Source of the DNA: an uncultured Prevotella sp.
Lineage (GTDB): Bacteria > Bacteroidota > Bacteroidia > Bacteroidales > Bacteroidaceae
Length of the DNA: 13,997 bases
Assembly: GCA_900553965.1 (NCBI GenBank)
Contig: USFX01000053.1
Coordinates: 1-13,997, forward strand
Reading direction: 5' to 3'
The translations under genes and the position numbers were made by a program. The notes below the pieces were generated by a model. That model made no database searches. It was not told where the DNA came from and was given only the letters and a program-made list of their open reading frames with translations. Positions 1-7,402 of this stretch are shown here, piece after piece (position 1 is the first letter of the stretch; every line of letters begins with the position of its first letter).

Positions 1-921
1 AACCGTCAGCACCTTCTGTTCATCCCCAGCCCGGCCATAATCGCCACAGCATTTGCCGAAGTCAAGCCGGCCATAATCATCGCCGTGCCGCTCATCATCG
101 AGAAAATCATCCGCAAGAAAGTCTTTCCCAAGATACAGAACAACCGCATGCGTCTGCTGATGAACATGCCGATGATAAACAAAAAGGTGGAACAGAAAAT
201 CTGCGAACAGGTTGTCAACGCCTTTGGCGGGCAGTTCTATGAAATCATTATCGGCGGAGCGGCGTTCAATCAGGAAATAGAAACGTTCCTGAAACGCATC
301 AACTTCCCTTATACCGTCGGTTATGGAGCTACGGAATGTGCCCCGATTATATGCTACTCCGACTACAAGACATTTATACCGGGTAGCTGTGGACGTCCTG
401 TAGTCCACATGGAAGTTAAAATCGACAGTCCGGATCCGGAGAACATACCGGGTGAAATTCTTGCACGAGGTACAAACGTCATGCTCGGTTACTACAAAAA
501 TGAAGAAGCAACAGAGCAGACAATAGACAAGAATGGATGGTACCACACGGGAGATCTCGGTACAATGGACAGCCTTGGCAACGTCTTCATCAAAGGACGG
601 TCAAAGAACATGCTCCTTGGTTCTAACGGACAGAACATCTATCCGGAGGAGATTGAAGACAAACTGAACTCAATGCCAATGGTGATAGAGAGCCTTGTGG
701 TTCAACGTGGAGAAAAACTTGTCGGTCTGGTTTTCCCTGACTACGAAGAAGCCAAGAACCTCGGAATAAGTGAAAAGGACGTCAAGGACATGATGGAACA
801 GAACCGCAAGAGCCTTAACGAAGTGCTTCCGTCATACGCAAAGCTATCCGAAATAGAAATCCATAGAGAGGAATTTGAGAAGACTCCGAAAAAAAGTATC
901 AAGAGATACATATATAAATAA
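1..921 (+). CDS. Long-chain acyl-CoA synthetase (AMP-forming), C-terminal part, 5' end outside window
   Basis: The reading frame is open from base 1 and stops at the TAA at 919-921, giving 306 residues of an adenylate-forming enzyme. Such enzymes activate a fatty acid with ATP to an acyl-AMP and then form the CoA thioester. Visible family motifs, in window residue numbers, are YGATE at 108-112, the WYHTGDLG segment around 180-187 with the nucleotide-binding Asp 185, and the KGRSKN hinge at 198-203 followed by GQNIYPEEIE. The N-terminal half, including the P-loop-like motif, lies outside. The C-terminal motif where a catalytic Lys is expected reads TPKKSIKR, with Ser at the usual Lys position by simple alignment (see findings). 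The fatty acid specificity cannot be read from the sequence. No partner gene follows on the same strand; the next gene is convergent. Confidence 0.9.
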   Translation, partial: NRQHLLFIPSPAIIATAFAEVKPAIIIAVPLIIEKIIRKKVFPKIQNNRMRLLMNMPMINKKVEQKICEQVVNAFGGQFYEIIIGGAAFNQEIETFLKRINFPYTVGYGATECAPIICYSDYKTFIPGSCGRPVVHMEVKIDSPDPENIPGEILARGTNVMLGYYKNEEATEQTIDKNGWYHTGDLGTMDSLGNVFIKGRSKNMLLGSNGQNIYPEEIEDKLNSMPMVIESLVVQRGEKLVGLVFPDYEEAKNLGISEKDVKDMMEQNRKSLNEVLPSYAKLSEIEIHREEFEKTPKKSIKRYIYK

Positions 922-984
922 CGGAAGTTCGACTGTAATCACAATAATCGCCTTTCCTGCACAGTCTCTCCCTACAGGGAAAAT

Positions 985-1047
985 AAAGTGCTATAATGAG
1001 GATATATCATCACTGCAGATGGAAAAATCCTACATTATAGCACCTTT
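985..1047. terminator. Long stem-loop between convergent genes, possible two-way terminator
   Basis: An 11-bp perfect inverted repeat (GTGCTATAATG at 988-998, CATTATAGCAC at 1033-1043) extends outward by AAA/TTT (985-987 with 1045-1047, one bulged base at 1044) and inward by AGGAT/ATCCT (999-1003 with 1027-1031, one bulged base at 1032), leaving a 23-base loop. It sits between the stop of the acyl-CoA synthetase gene (+) and the stop of the mutarotase gene (-), the place for a shared terminator. The stem is AT-rich and neither side has a long T tract, so the role is inferred. Confidence 0.5.
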
Positions 1048-1070
1048 ATGTTGGCCAAGATAAGTATATA

Positions 1071-1388
1071 TCAGTCAAGATGGAACACCTCTTTCAATGG
1101 TACGCTCACAGGAGAGTTGTCCGGATTGACCTCCATTATATCAGCCATCATGTCCCACCAGCGCTGCGTTATCGGGTCTACATCTGTCGTATCCTGACTA
1201 TTTGTATCCTTATCACATTTCTGCACAGCAAACAGCAGATTTGTCTCACGGTCCCAGAAAATGCTGTAGTCACTCACGCCCTGATCCTTTATCATCTGCT
1301 TCAGCTCAGGCCAAATGGCTGCATGACGCTTTTCGTATTCCTCTTCGCAGCCTTTCTTCAAAATCATTTTAAATGCAAATCTTCTCAT
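1071..1388 (-). CDS. rhaM: L-rhamnose mutarotase
   Basis: The 105-residue product matches the small L-rhamnose mutarotase family (about 104 residues, dimeric alpha/beta barrel, cytoplasmic), which interconverts the alpha and beta anomers of L-rhamnose before isomerisation. Family signs are the YEKRHAAIWPEL segment with Tyr18 and the expected catalytic His22, the RWWDMMADIM segment around 76-85 and the closing NPDNSPVS motif at 88-95. The start at 1388 overlaps the stop of the upstream glycosyltransferase as ATGA, so the two are probably translated from one mRNA with coupling. No rhamnose isomerase, kinase or aldolase is in the window. A mutarotase for another sugar in the same family cannot be excluded. 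Confidence 0.9.
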   Translation of the reverse strand: MRRFAFKMILKKGCEEEYEKRHAAIWPELKQMIKDQGVSDYSIFWDRETNLLFAVQKCDKDTNSQDTTDVDPITQRWWDMMADIMEVNPDNSPVSVPLKEVFHLD

Positions 1389-2302
1389 CGTTTTAAGTTT
1401 TTATTAGTTAATGATAAGTAATATCCAAGTCTATAAAGTCCAAACGCTGTCAAATTCGGGTGCCCTCCGGTCAGATTACGGCGCAATAAAGGCCCAGCCA
1501 AACCATGGAACATGCGCAACGACCTTCCCGGAATGAAACGGCAAAGGCGTTCTGCCAAATCAAGAAGGTCTGAATATCCACGAAGCTCATCCCTGAACAT
1601 ATACAACGTGCGTAATGCTTCCTCCGTCTTTTCAATAAAAACGTCATTCGGTTCCATATCCAATATAACGACAGGATTGTCAATGTGCCTTATTGCGCAG
1701 TTCTCTTCTTTCAGCCGTTTGCCAAAAAGAACATCCTCATAGCCATAGTATCTGAACCTCTCATCAAACGGATAAGCCAATATTACCGCCCGCCTCACCA
1801 TGAAATTGGTTGTCCGGAAACAGCGATACGGCTTCGTCGCCCTTTCTTTGGCCACATGCCGAGACTCCGAGGCACGCTCGTATGCAAACCTTAGATTGCC
1901 CCGCCAGCGGCCGGCATCTCCATCAGTACATACCCCTCCATCTATGACATCGTCACCAGCAGCATCAACATAACGACGAATAAAGTCCGCATCCGGCAAT
2001 TCCACGTCACAGTCAAGAAACAGCAACCACTCCGATACAGCGCTTCGGGCAAGGAAGTTCCTTATTGCCGCACGTCCCGCATTGGCTTCACGAACGATAT
2101 AGGTACAATGAGGAATATCTCCGATACACCGATTTGCATCTATTTTGGCAGCATCCGTAGAACCGTCATCAGCCACGATAATCTCATAATCCACACCACA
2201 AACCTCCACTTGCTGATGCAACTCCCGCACAAGGCTGATGCACACATAATTGTACACCGGCAGCAATATAGATATCTGTTTGCATGTCAGCTTCCTTGCC
2301 AT
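1385..2302 (-). CDS. Glycosyltransferase family 2
   Basis: The 305-residue product has a GT-A fold beginning ISILLPVYN at residues 10-18, the nucleotide-sugar-binding DDGSTD at 45-50, NAGRAAIRN around 74-82, the metal-binding DCD at 97-99 and a GYED motif at 187-190 typical of inverting GT2 enzymes. It should transfer a sugar from a nucleotide donor; donor and acceptor are unknown. There is no signal peptide and no clear membrane segment, so it is probably cytoplasmic or peripheral on the inner membrane, serving polysaccharide or lipid glycosylation. Start ATG at 2302 is supported by a -7 box 26 bases upstream. Its stop overlaps the start of rhaM (ATGA). It is not embedded in a recognisable polysaccharide cluster. 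Confidence 0.88.
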   Translation of the reverse strand: MARKLTCKQISILLPVYNYVCISLVRELHQQVEVCGVDYEIIVADDGSTDAAKIDANRCIGDIPHCTYIVREANAGRAAIRNFLARSAVSEWLLFLDCDVELPDADFIRRYVDAAGDDVIDGGVCTDGDAGRWRGNLRFAYERASESRHVAKERATKPYRCFRTTNFMVRRAVILAYPFDERFRYYGYEDVLFGKRLKEENCAIRHIDNPVVILDMEPNDVFIEKTEEALRTLYMFRDELRGYSDLLDLAERLCRFIPGRSLRMFHGLAGPLLRRNLTGGHPNLTAFGLYRLGYYLSLTNKNLKR

Positions 2303-2327
2303 TCTATATGTTTGTCTGTTTATGTGA

Positions 2328-2335
2328 CAAAGTTA
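2328..2335 (-). promoter_or_regulatory. Bacteroidetes-type -7 box for the glycosyltransferase-rhaM operon
   Basis: On the minus strand this reads TAACTTTG, matching TAnnTTTG. It ends 26 bases before the glycosyltransferase ATG, which implies a short leader. No TTTG is found 19 bases further upstream, so the -33 element is weak or absent. Confidence 0.5.
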
Positions 2336-2497
2336 GAAATAAAAAGTGAAATACGCGACTATTGACGTCTTTTTTTTCGACATCCGAAAGCGCCTCCGCC
2401 ACCTCTACCATGCCAATTAAATGAATCCCCACCCAACGCCTCCTTATCAATCAGTCTGCCTTCACAACATCACTTCACAACCATAAATAAAAAGACA

Positions 2498-2545
2498 AAG
2501 ACACCCGGACCAGAGAATGTCAATGACTCTGAGCCCGGGTGTCCT
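2498..2545 (-). terminator. Terminator of uxaC
   Basis: A 9-bp GC-rich stem (GACACCCGG at 2500-2508 with CCGGGTGTC at 2535-2543) continues above a small internal loop with CAGAG at 2511-2515 and CTCTG at 2527-2531, closing an 11-base loop. Read on the minus strand the stem is followed by a T-rich tail (CTTTGTCTTTTTATTT). It lies about 40 bases after the uxaC stop. The rest of the 2303-2584 gap shows no gene; it holds a run of eight or so T near 2370 without a stem before it. Confidence 0.8.
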
Positions 2546-2584
2546 TTATGATTATAGCGAGACCGCTATATATACAACTTCAAA

Positions 2585-3985
2585 TCAATAGAACCTGAAG
2601 TAGTTACGTGCGTTGTTGTAAGAGATATCCTCTACCATGCGGCTCAAAATCTCGTGGTCGTTGGGCAGGAGTCCCTTCTCGACGTCGTTGCCGAGGATGT
2701 TGCAGAGCAGACGACGGAAATACTCATGACGCGGATAGCTCAGGAAAGAGCGTGAGTCGGTGAGCATACCAACGAAGCGGCTCAGCAGACCGAGCACAGA
2801 GAGAGCGTTCATCTGACGTGTCATACCGTCAAGCTGGTCGTTGAACCACCAGCCGGAACCGAACTGTATTTTGCCGGGGCATCCGCCCTGGAAGTTGCCG
2901 AGCATGGTCGCAATCACCTCATTTGCACATGGGTTCAGCGTGTAGAGGATGGTCCGTGTGAGCTTGCCCTCCATGTTGAGCTCGTTCAGGAACTTGCTCA
3001 TAGCCTTGGCTGTAGTGAACTCGCCGATAGAGTCGAAACCGGTGTCGGGGCCGAGCTGGTTGTACATGGCCGTGTTGTTGTCACGGATAGCGCCGTAGTG
3101 GAACTGCTGTGTCCAGTCTGCCTCAGCATCCATGATGGCCATCCCCTTCAGGAAGCAGTGCTTATACTGACGTGTCTCATATACAGAAAGTTCCTTGCCG
3201 CTCATGGCCTTTGCGAAGATATCCTCTATCTGTGCGTCTGTGTAAGGTTCGTCATAGAACTCCTCGATTCCGTGGTCGGACAGACGGCAGCCGTTCTCCG
3301 TGAAGAAGTCGTGACGCTTCTGCAGGGCATCAAGCATATCCTTGAATGTCGTGATGGTCACTCCGGCAACCTCACCCAGCTGATTTACGTATGCAGGGAA
3401 CTCGGGCTTCTCGATGTTCATGGCCTTGTCAGGACGCCATGCAGGAATCATCTTGATCTCAAATCCGTCCTCACGTGTCTGCTTGTGATAGCGCAGATCG
3501 TCAACGGGGTCGTCCGTCGTACATACACACTCCACGTTGTAGTGGCGCATCAGGCCGCGTGCGGAGAACTCCGGCTGCTTCAGCTTCTCGTTGCACTCGT
3601 CGAAAATCTCACGTGCGGTCTTCGGGCTGAGCTGTTTCTCGATGCCGAAAGCAGTCTTGAGCTCAAGGTGAGTCCAGTGATAGAGAGGATTGCGGAATGT
3701 GTAAGGCACGGTTTCGGCCCACTTCTCAAACTTCTCCCAGTCGCTGGTGTCCTTTCCTGTGCAGAAGCGCTCGTCAACACCGTTGGTACGCATGGCGCGC
3801 CACTTATAGTGGTCGCCACCGAGCCAAAGCTCCGTGATGCTCTTGAATTTATGGTCATTTGCCACCATTTCAGGTATCAAATGGCAATGATAATCGATGA
3901 TTGGCATCTTGGCCGCATGGTTGTGGAACAGGTCCTGAGCCACCTCAGTGTCGAGCAGGAAGTTCGCATCATTGAATTGTTTCAT
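2585..3985 (-). CDS. uxaC: Glucuronate isomerase (uronate isomerase)
   Basis: The 466-residue product is full length for the UxaC family (about 470). The enzyme converts D-glucuronate to D-fructuronate, and D-galacturonate to D-tagaturonate, the first cytoplasmic step of hexuronate use. It belongs to the amidohydrolase superfamily: the metal-binding His-x-His is in IDYHCHL with His33 and His35, followed by the family's WLGGDHYKWRAMR segment, CTTDDPVDD mid-protein and the C-terminal GMLTDSRSFLSYPRHEYFRR block. The start at 3985 fits the family N-terminus (MKQFNDANFLL). The gene stands alone here: no uxuA, uxuB, kinase or regulator is adjacent, and a terminator follows. A perfect 12-bp palindrome lies 19 bases upstream of the ATG and may be an operator. 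A long open frame on the opposite strand across the gene is a codon-bias shadow. Confidence 0.96.
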   Translation of the reverse strand: MKQFNDANFLLDTEVAQDLFHNHAAKMPIIDYHCHLIPEMVANDHKFKSITELWLGGDHYKWRAMRTNGVDERFCTGKDTSDWEKFEKWAETVPYTFRNPLYHWTHLELKTAFGIEKQLSPKTAREIFDECNEKLKQPEFSARGLMRHYNVECVCTTDDPVDDLRYHKQTREDGFEIKMIPAWRPDKAMNIEKPEFPAYVNQLGEVAGVTITTFKDMLDALQKRHDFFTENGCRLSDHGIEEFYDEPYTDAQIEDIFAKAMSGKELSVYETRQYKHCFLKGMAIMDAEADWTQQFHYGAIRDNNTAMYNQLGPDTGFDSIGEFTTAKAMSKFLNELNMEGKLTRTILYTLNPCANEVIATMLGNFQGGCPGKIQFGSGWWFNDQLDGMTRQMNALSVLGLLSRFVGMLTDSRSFLSYPRHEYFRRLLCNILGNDVEKGLLPNDHEILSRMVEDISYNNARNYFRFY

Positions 3986-4003
3986 AATTAGCTTTATATT
4001 TAA

Positions 4004-4015
4004 GTTTATATAAAC
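4004..4015. promoter_or_regulatory. 12-bp palindrome before uxaC, candidate operator
   Basis: GTTTATATAAAC is a perfect palindrome with its near end 19 bases before the uxaC ATG. Position and symmetry fit a repressor site or a site over the transcription start. No regulator gene is nearby, and AT-rich palindromes can occur by chance. Confidence 0.35.
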
Positions 4016-4188
4016 AAACCTTTTCCCGCCATGACCGGACAGAAAATGACTCCTCTCCAGTCTTCCGGCTTACAGAAAACGCTGAATTTGTTCTTTTCAG
4101 TCAATATCGGCGCCCCACCGCATACATACGGCTGCAAACGGACGTCCATCGCCACAAAATTAACAAATAAATTCCGTATTCTCAAAAA

Positions 4189-4223
4189 GTTTACGTATTT
4201 TTGCACAAAAATATTACGTAAAC
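4189..4223. promoter_or_regulatory. Large inverted repeat over the ansA promoter, with a -7 box in each arm
   Basis: The left arm is 15 bases (GTTTACG followed by TATTTTTG, 4189-4203); the right arm mirrors it (CAAAAATA at 4206-4213, ACGTAAAC at 4216-4223) with a few extra bases between its two blocks. The inner block TATTTTTG matches TAnnTTTG on the + strand (4196-4203) and, because of the symmetry, also on the - strand (4213-4206). The + copy is 21 bases before the ansA ATG. The site could be an operator, a two-way promoter, or both. No TTTG is seen at the usual -33 distance. Confidence 0.5.
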
Positions 4224-4224
4224 G

Positions 4225-5259
4225 ATGACGTACGACAATAATGTCCTTCTGATTTACACCGGCGGGACCATCGGCATGAACCGAAATCCCCACACAGGTG
4301 CACTCGAACCGTTCGATTTTGAACATCTTCTAAGCAATGTCCCGGAGCTGAAACAGTTCTCAACCCACATTGCCACCTATCAGTTTGACCCGCCCATCGA
4401 CAGCAGCGACATGTCGCCGGCTCTCTGGATCGATTTGGCCCACATCATCGCCGAGAACTACGACCGCTACGACGGCTTTGTCATCCTCCACGGAACGGAC
4501 ACCATGGCATATACGGCATCAGCGCTGAGCTATATGCTGGAGAACCTGACGAAGCCCGTCATCCTTACCGGAAGCCAGCTGCCGATTGGCCAGCTGCGCA
4601 CCGACGGCAAGGAAAACCTCATCACCAGCATTGAAATCGCATCGGCAAAACATTCCGACGGAACGGCGATGGTGCCGGAAGTGGGCATCTACTTCAACGG
4701 CCATCTCCTGCGCGGAAACCGTACGACGAAACAGAGCGCCGATGAGTTTGATGCTTTCGAGAGCTTCAACTATCCCCATCTCGTCGAAGCCGGAGTGAAC
4801 ATAACCTATCAGGAGGAGCGCATCATCCGCCCCGACCGTTCCCGTCCCATGACCCCCCACTTCCGTCTGGACAACAACGTCATTGTCTTCACCATCTTCC
4901 CCGGCATACGTGAGGACCTCGTGCGCCACGTCATCGCCACTCCCAACCTGCGCGCCATCGTCATGCGCACCTACGGCAGCGGCAACGCCCCGCAGAAGGC
5001 ATGGCTCCTCAACGCCCTCCGCGAGGCGACAGCACTGGGCAAGACCATCATCAACATCAGCCAGTGCATGGCCGGCAAGGTCGAGATGGGGCGCTACGAC
5101 ACGGGCTACCAGCTGAAATCGGCTGGTGTCATCAGCGGATATGACAGCACGGTGGAGAGCGCCGTGACAAAGCTGATGTATCTTCAGGCCAGATACGATG
5201 ACCCGGAAACCGTGAGAGACTATATGACAAGGAGCATACGCGGGGAGATTTCAGTCTGA
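4225..5259 (+). CDS. ansA: Type I (cytoplasmic) L-asparaginase
   Basis: The 344-residue product matches bacterial type I asparaginase (about 338 in E. coli AnsA), which hydrolyses L-asparagine to aspartate and ammonia. The first catalytic motif is YTGGTIGM with nucleophile Thr15; the second is HGTDTMAYTASAL with Thr91 and Asp92; a likely catalytic Lys is Lys169 in NRTTKQS. There is no signal peptide, which favours the cytoplasmic type over the periplasmic type II enzyme. The start at 4225 places TGGTIG at the usual distance from the N-terminus and lies just after the inverted-repeat promoter. The MFS gene begins 51 bases after the stop, probably on the same mRNA. A 65-residue open frame ending in its start region (4031-4228) has no support. 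Confidence 0.94.
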   Translation: MTYDNNVLLIYTGGTIGMNRNPHTGALEPFDFEHLLSNVPELKQFSTHIATYQFDPPIDSSDMSPALWIDLAHIIAENYDRYDGFVILHGTDTMAYTASALSYMLENLTKPVILTGSQLPIGQLRTDGKENLITSIEIASAKHSDGTAMVPEVGIYFNGHLLRGNRTTKQSADEFDAFESFNYPHLVEAGVNITYQEERIIRPDRSRPMTPHFRLDNNVIVFTIFPGIREDLVRHVIATPNLRAIVMRTYGSGNAPQKAWLLNALREATALGKTIINISQCMAGKVEMGRYDTGYQLKSAGVISGYDSTVESAVTKLMYLQARYDDPETVRDYMTRSIRGEISV

Positions 5260-5310
5260 CAGCAACAATAAACATAATATATAAATAGGTAGGATTTTTT
5301 CGGATAACAA

Positions 5311-6534
5311 ATGAATGGGAAATGGCAAAACGGAAGTAATGACAGCAATCATAACACGGCAAAACTGTGGAACAGACAGTATATCAAGGTAATGACATGC
5401 AATTTTCTGCTGTTCTTTGCTTTCTATCTCTTGACACCTCTGCTGCCGCTCTATCTTGATGCGCAGTTTCATACCGACAAGGATGTCATCGGAGTTGTTC
5501 TCTCCGGCTATGTCATCGCGACACTGCTGATACGTCCTTTCAGCGGATTTGTCGTTGACACGTTCGACCGCAAAACCGTCCTGATGACATGTTTCTTTCT
5601 GTTCTTCATCTGCTTTGGAGGATATATATGCGCGAGCACACTTCTCATGTTCGCCATTGTCCGCACACTTCACGGCATTCCTTTCGGCGCGACGACCGTG
5701 GTCAACAGCACCGTCGCCATCGACGTGCTGCCATCAAGCCGCAGGAATGAAGGCATCGGCTATTACGGCCTGAGCAATAATCTAGCCATGGCCATCGCTC
5801 CGAGTGCCAGCATATACATATATCACACCACAGGCAATTTCGACCTGCTGTTTTGGCTGGCGCTGCTACTGGCTTTCTTGGGTTTCCTCTGTTCTTCATC
5901 GGTAAGGCTTCCCCAAAGAGCGGCAGTGGCCGGCAAGCCGAAATTAAGCCTTGACCATTTCTTTCTCGGCCGCGCATGGCTGCTCGCCGTCAACATCTGC
6001 TTCTTCGGGCTCTGCTGGGGCGTCATGAGCAACTATGTGGCCATCTATGGCAAAGAGCAGCTCGGCATCACCGACGGGACCGGCATATTCTTCATGATCC
6101 TGTCCATAGGTCTTTTCGTATCACGCCTCTTCGGCGGAAAAAGCCTCCGCGCAGGACGCATGACCCACAATGCACTTGTCGGCGTCCTGCTGTCATTCTT
6201 TGGCTATTTTATGTTTGCGTTTGTCATAACCCCGTGGAGCTTCTATGCCTCGGCGCTACTGATTGGCTTAGGCAACGGACAGATGTATCCGGCATTCCTC
6301 AACATGTTCATCAAAATAGCCCGCCACGACCAGCGCGGCACGGCCAACTCGTCCATTCTGATTTCGTGGGATCTCGGCATGGGCTTCGGCATTTTGCTGG
6401 GAGGCGTAATCGCCGAGACATGCGGATTCAGCACCACATTCCGCACGGTGGCATTGATGCAGGCCGTCGGAGCCCTGCTGTTCGTCTGCTTCACCGGCAA
6501 ATTTTTCGAGAGACGCAGACTCTATGAGAACTGA
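5311..6534 (+). CDS. MFS transporter
   Basis: The 407-residue protein is hydrophobic throughout and has the size of a 12-helix major facilitator transporter in the inner membrane. A motif A variant is seen in the loop after helix 2 at about residues 79-88 (GFVVDTFDRK, compare GxLaDrfGrR). The N-terminal 20 residues are polar and Asn-rich, in the cytoplasm. The general type resembles sugar-efflux and multidrug MFS proteins, but the substrate cannot be told. It lies 51 bases after ansA on the same strand, without a hairpin between, so co-transcription is likely; a role in amino acid movement would be only a guess. A strong terminator begins 155 bases after its stop. A parallel open frame (5976-6527) is a shadow. 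Confidence 0.9.
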   Translation: MNGKWQNGSNDSNHNTAKLWNRQYIKVMTCNFLLFFAFYLLTPLLPLYLDAQFHTDKDVIGVVLSGYVIATLLIRPFSGFVVDTFDRKTVLMTCFFLFFICFGGYICASTLLMFAIVRTLHGIPFGATTVVNSTVAIDVLPSSRRNEGIGYYGLSNNLAMAIAPSASIYIYHTTGNFDLLFWLALLLAFLGFLCSSSVRLPQRAAVAGKPKLSLDHFFLGRAWLLAVNICFFGLCWGVMSNYVAIYGKEQLGITDGTGIFFMILSIGLFVSRLFGGKSLRAGRMTHNALVGVLLSFFGYFMFAFVITPWSFYASALLIGLGNGQMYPAFLNMFIKIARHDQRGTANSSILISWDLGMGFGILLGGVIAETCGFSTTFRTVALMQAVGALLFVCFTGKFFERRRLYEN

Positions 6535-6688
6535 TTACGGATGGACCGCTTTTCCGTCAGCTGCAACCGGCCTGTCTTTAAGGACCATGCCTAAAAAGCA
6601 ATGTCCAATCCCAATCTGACAAAATTTTCGTTTAGATTGATTAACGGGCATCATATTGTTTACGAAACGGAATTTAAAATACTTGAAT

Positions 6689-6731
6689 AAAGCGGAATAA
6701 CGCAGTCGGAATGACACGTTATTCCGCTTTT
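6689..6731 (+). terminator. Terminator after the ansA-MFS unit
   Basis: A 14-bp perfect inverted repeat (AAAGCGGAATAACG at 6689-6702, CGTTATTCCGCTTT at 6717-6730) with a 14-base loop ends in a short T run. It is the strongest rho-independent terminator signal of the window. It lies only 6 bases before the -7 box of the rubrerythrin gene. Confidence 0.85.
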
Positions 6732-6736
6732 GTGAT

Positions 6737-6744
6737 TATATTTG
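6737..6744 (+). promoter_or_regulatory. -7 box of the rubrerythrin gene
   Basis: TATATTTG matches TAnnTTTG and is 43 bases before the rubrerythrin ATG. The expected -33 position (about 6714-6717) falls in the loop and right arm of the terminator and shows no TTTG. Confidence 0.6.
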
Positions 6745-6787
6745 CAGCGTAATAATCACTTATCCACCTAATTAAATATATGTAGTT

Positions 6788-7330
6788 ATGAAAGATCTGA
6801 AAGGAACAAAAACAGAAAAAAATCTCCTCGAAGCATTTGCCGGAGAGTCAATGGCACGCAACAAGTACACCTATTTTGCATCAAAAGCAAAAAAAGACGG
6901 ATATGTGCAGATTGCCGCTCTGTTTGAAGAAACAGCTGCCAACGAGAAAGAACATGCAGAGCTGTGGTATAAATACCTCCACGGCGGCAAAGTGAACGAC
7001 ACGGAATGGAATCTCGAAGATGCCGCCGCAGGAGAGAGCTATGAGTGGCAGGACATGTACCGTCGCATGGCAGAGGAGGCACGTGAGGAGGGTTTCACCG
7101 AAATTGCCCAGAAGTTTGAAGGTGTTGCCTCGGTGGAGAAAGCCCATGAGGAACGTTACCGCAGACTGCTGAAGAATGTACGCGACAAGAAGGTGTTCTC
7201 GAAAGACGGTGAGGCCGTATGGCAATGTTCAAATTGCGGACATATCATCATCGACAAGAAAGCGCCGAAAATCTGTCCCGTCTGCGACCATGCACAGGCA
7301 TATTTCCAGCTCAAGCCTGAGAACTATTGA
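6788..7330 (+). CDS. rbr: Rubrerythrin
   Basis: The 180-residue product is a classical rubrerythrin: an N-terminal ferritin-like four-helix bundle with a di-iron site and a C-terminal rubredoxin domain. It reduces hydrogen peroxide to water in the cytoplasm of anaerobes, taking electrons through its rubredoxin iron. Di-iron ligands appear as Glu20 (FAGES), Glu53 and His56 (ANEKEH), Glu117 and His120 (SVEKAH); the rubredoxin iron ligands are Cys137/Cys140 (CSNC) and Cys153/Cys156 (CPVC). Domain order and length are standard. It appears monocistronic, with its own -7 box upstream and a hairpin downstream. Regulation by a peroxide sensor is plausible, but no site could be identified. Confidence 0.97.
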   Translation: MKDLKGTKTEKNLLEAFAGESMARNKYTYFASKAKKDGYVQIAALFEETAANEKEHAELWYKYLHGGKVNDTEWNLEDAAAGESYEWQDMYRRMAEEAREEGFTEIAQKFEGVASVEKAHEERYRRLLKNVRDKKVFSKDGEAVWQCSNCGHIIIDKKAPKICPVCDHAQAYFQLKPENY

Positions 7331-7369
7331 TAAAAACCGCTTCATGATACTATAAAAACAAGACCGAAT

Positions 7370-7402
7370 GGCGGCCGTCCCCTGTCTGAGGAGACGGCCG
7401 TC
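7370..7402. terminator. GC-rich hairpin after rubrerythrin, possible terminator
   Basis: CGGCCGTC at 7372-7379 pairs with GACGGCCG at 7393-7400; CCT/AGG inside and outer pairs extend it, leaving a 5-base loop. No T run follows on the + strand, while the minus-strand side is T-rich (CTTGTTTTTA). Its position 40 bases after the rbr stop suggests termination of rbr by a weak or non-canonical terminator. Confidence 0.5.

Noticed and set aside
875..1063. 62-codon open frame after the acyl-CoA synthetase gene
   Set aside because: It starts inside the synthetase gene in another frame and covers the intergenic hairpin; the protein has no recognisable features.
3098..3991. 297-codon open frame on the + strand opposite uxaC
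   Set aside because: It is fully antisense to a well-supported gene, has no recognisable motif and is rich in Leu and Val as expected from reversed codons.
4031..4228. 65-codon open frame before ansA
   Set aside because: No family resemblance; it runs through the ansA promoter repeat and overlaps its start codon, and the -7 box lies inside it.
4006..4326. 106-codon minus-strand frame across the uxaC-ansA gap
   Set aside because: It overlaps the well-supported ansA start and shows no domain.
5976..6527. 183-codon frame inside the MFS gene
   Set aside because: It is a +3 shadow with an Arg- and His-rich composition typical of a shifted frame.
6531..6560. Small hairpin over the MFS stop codon
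   Set aside because: The stem is only about five pairs plus three across a bulge, with no T run after it; the strong terminator lies further downstream.
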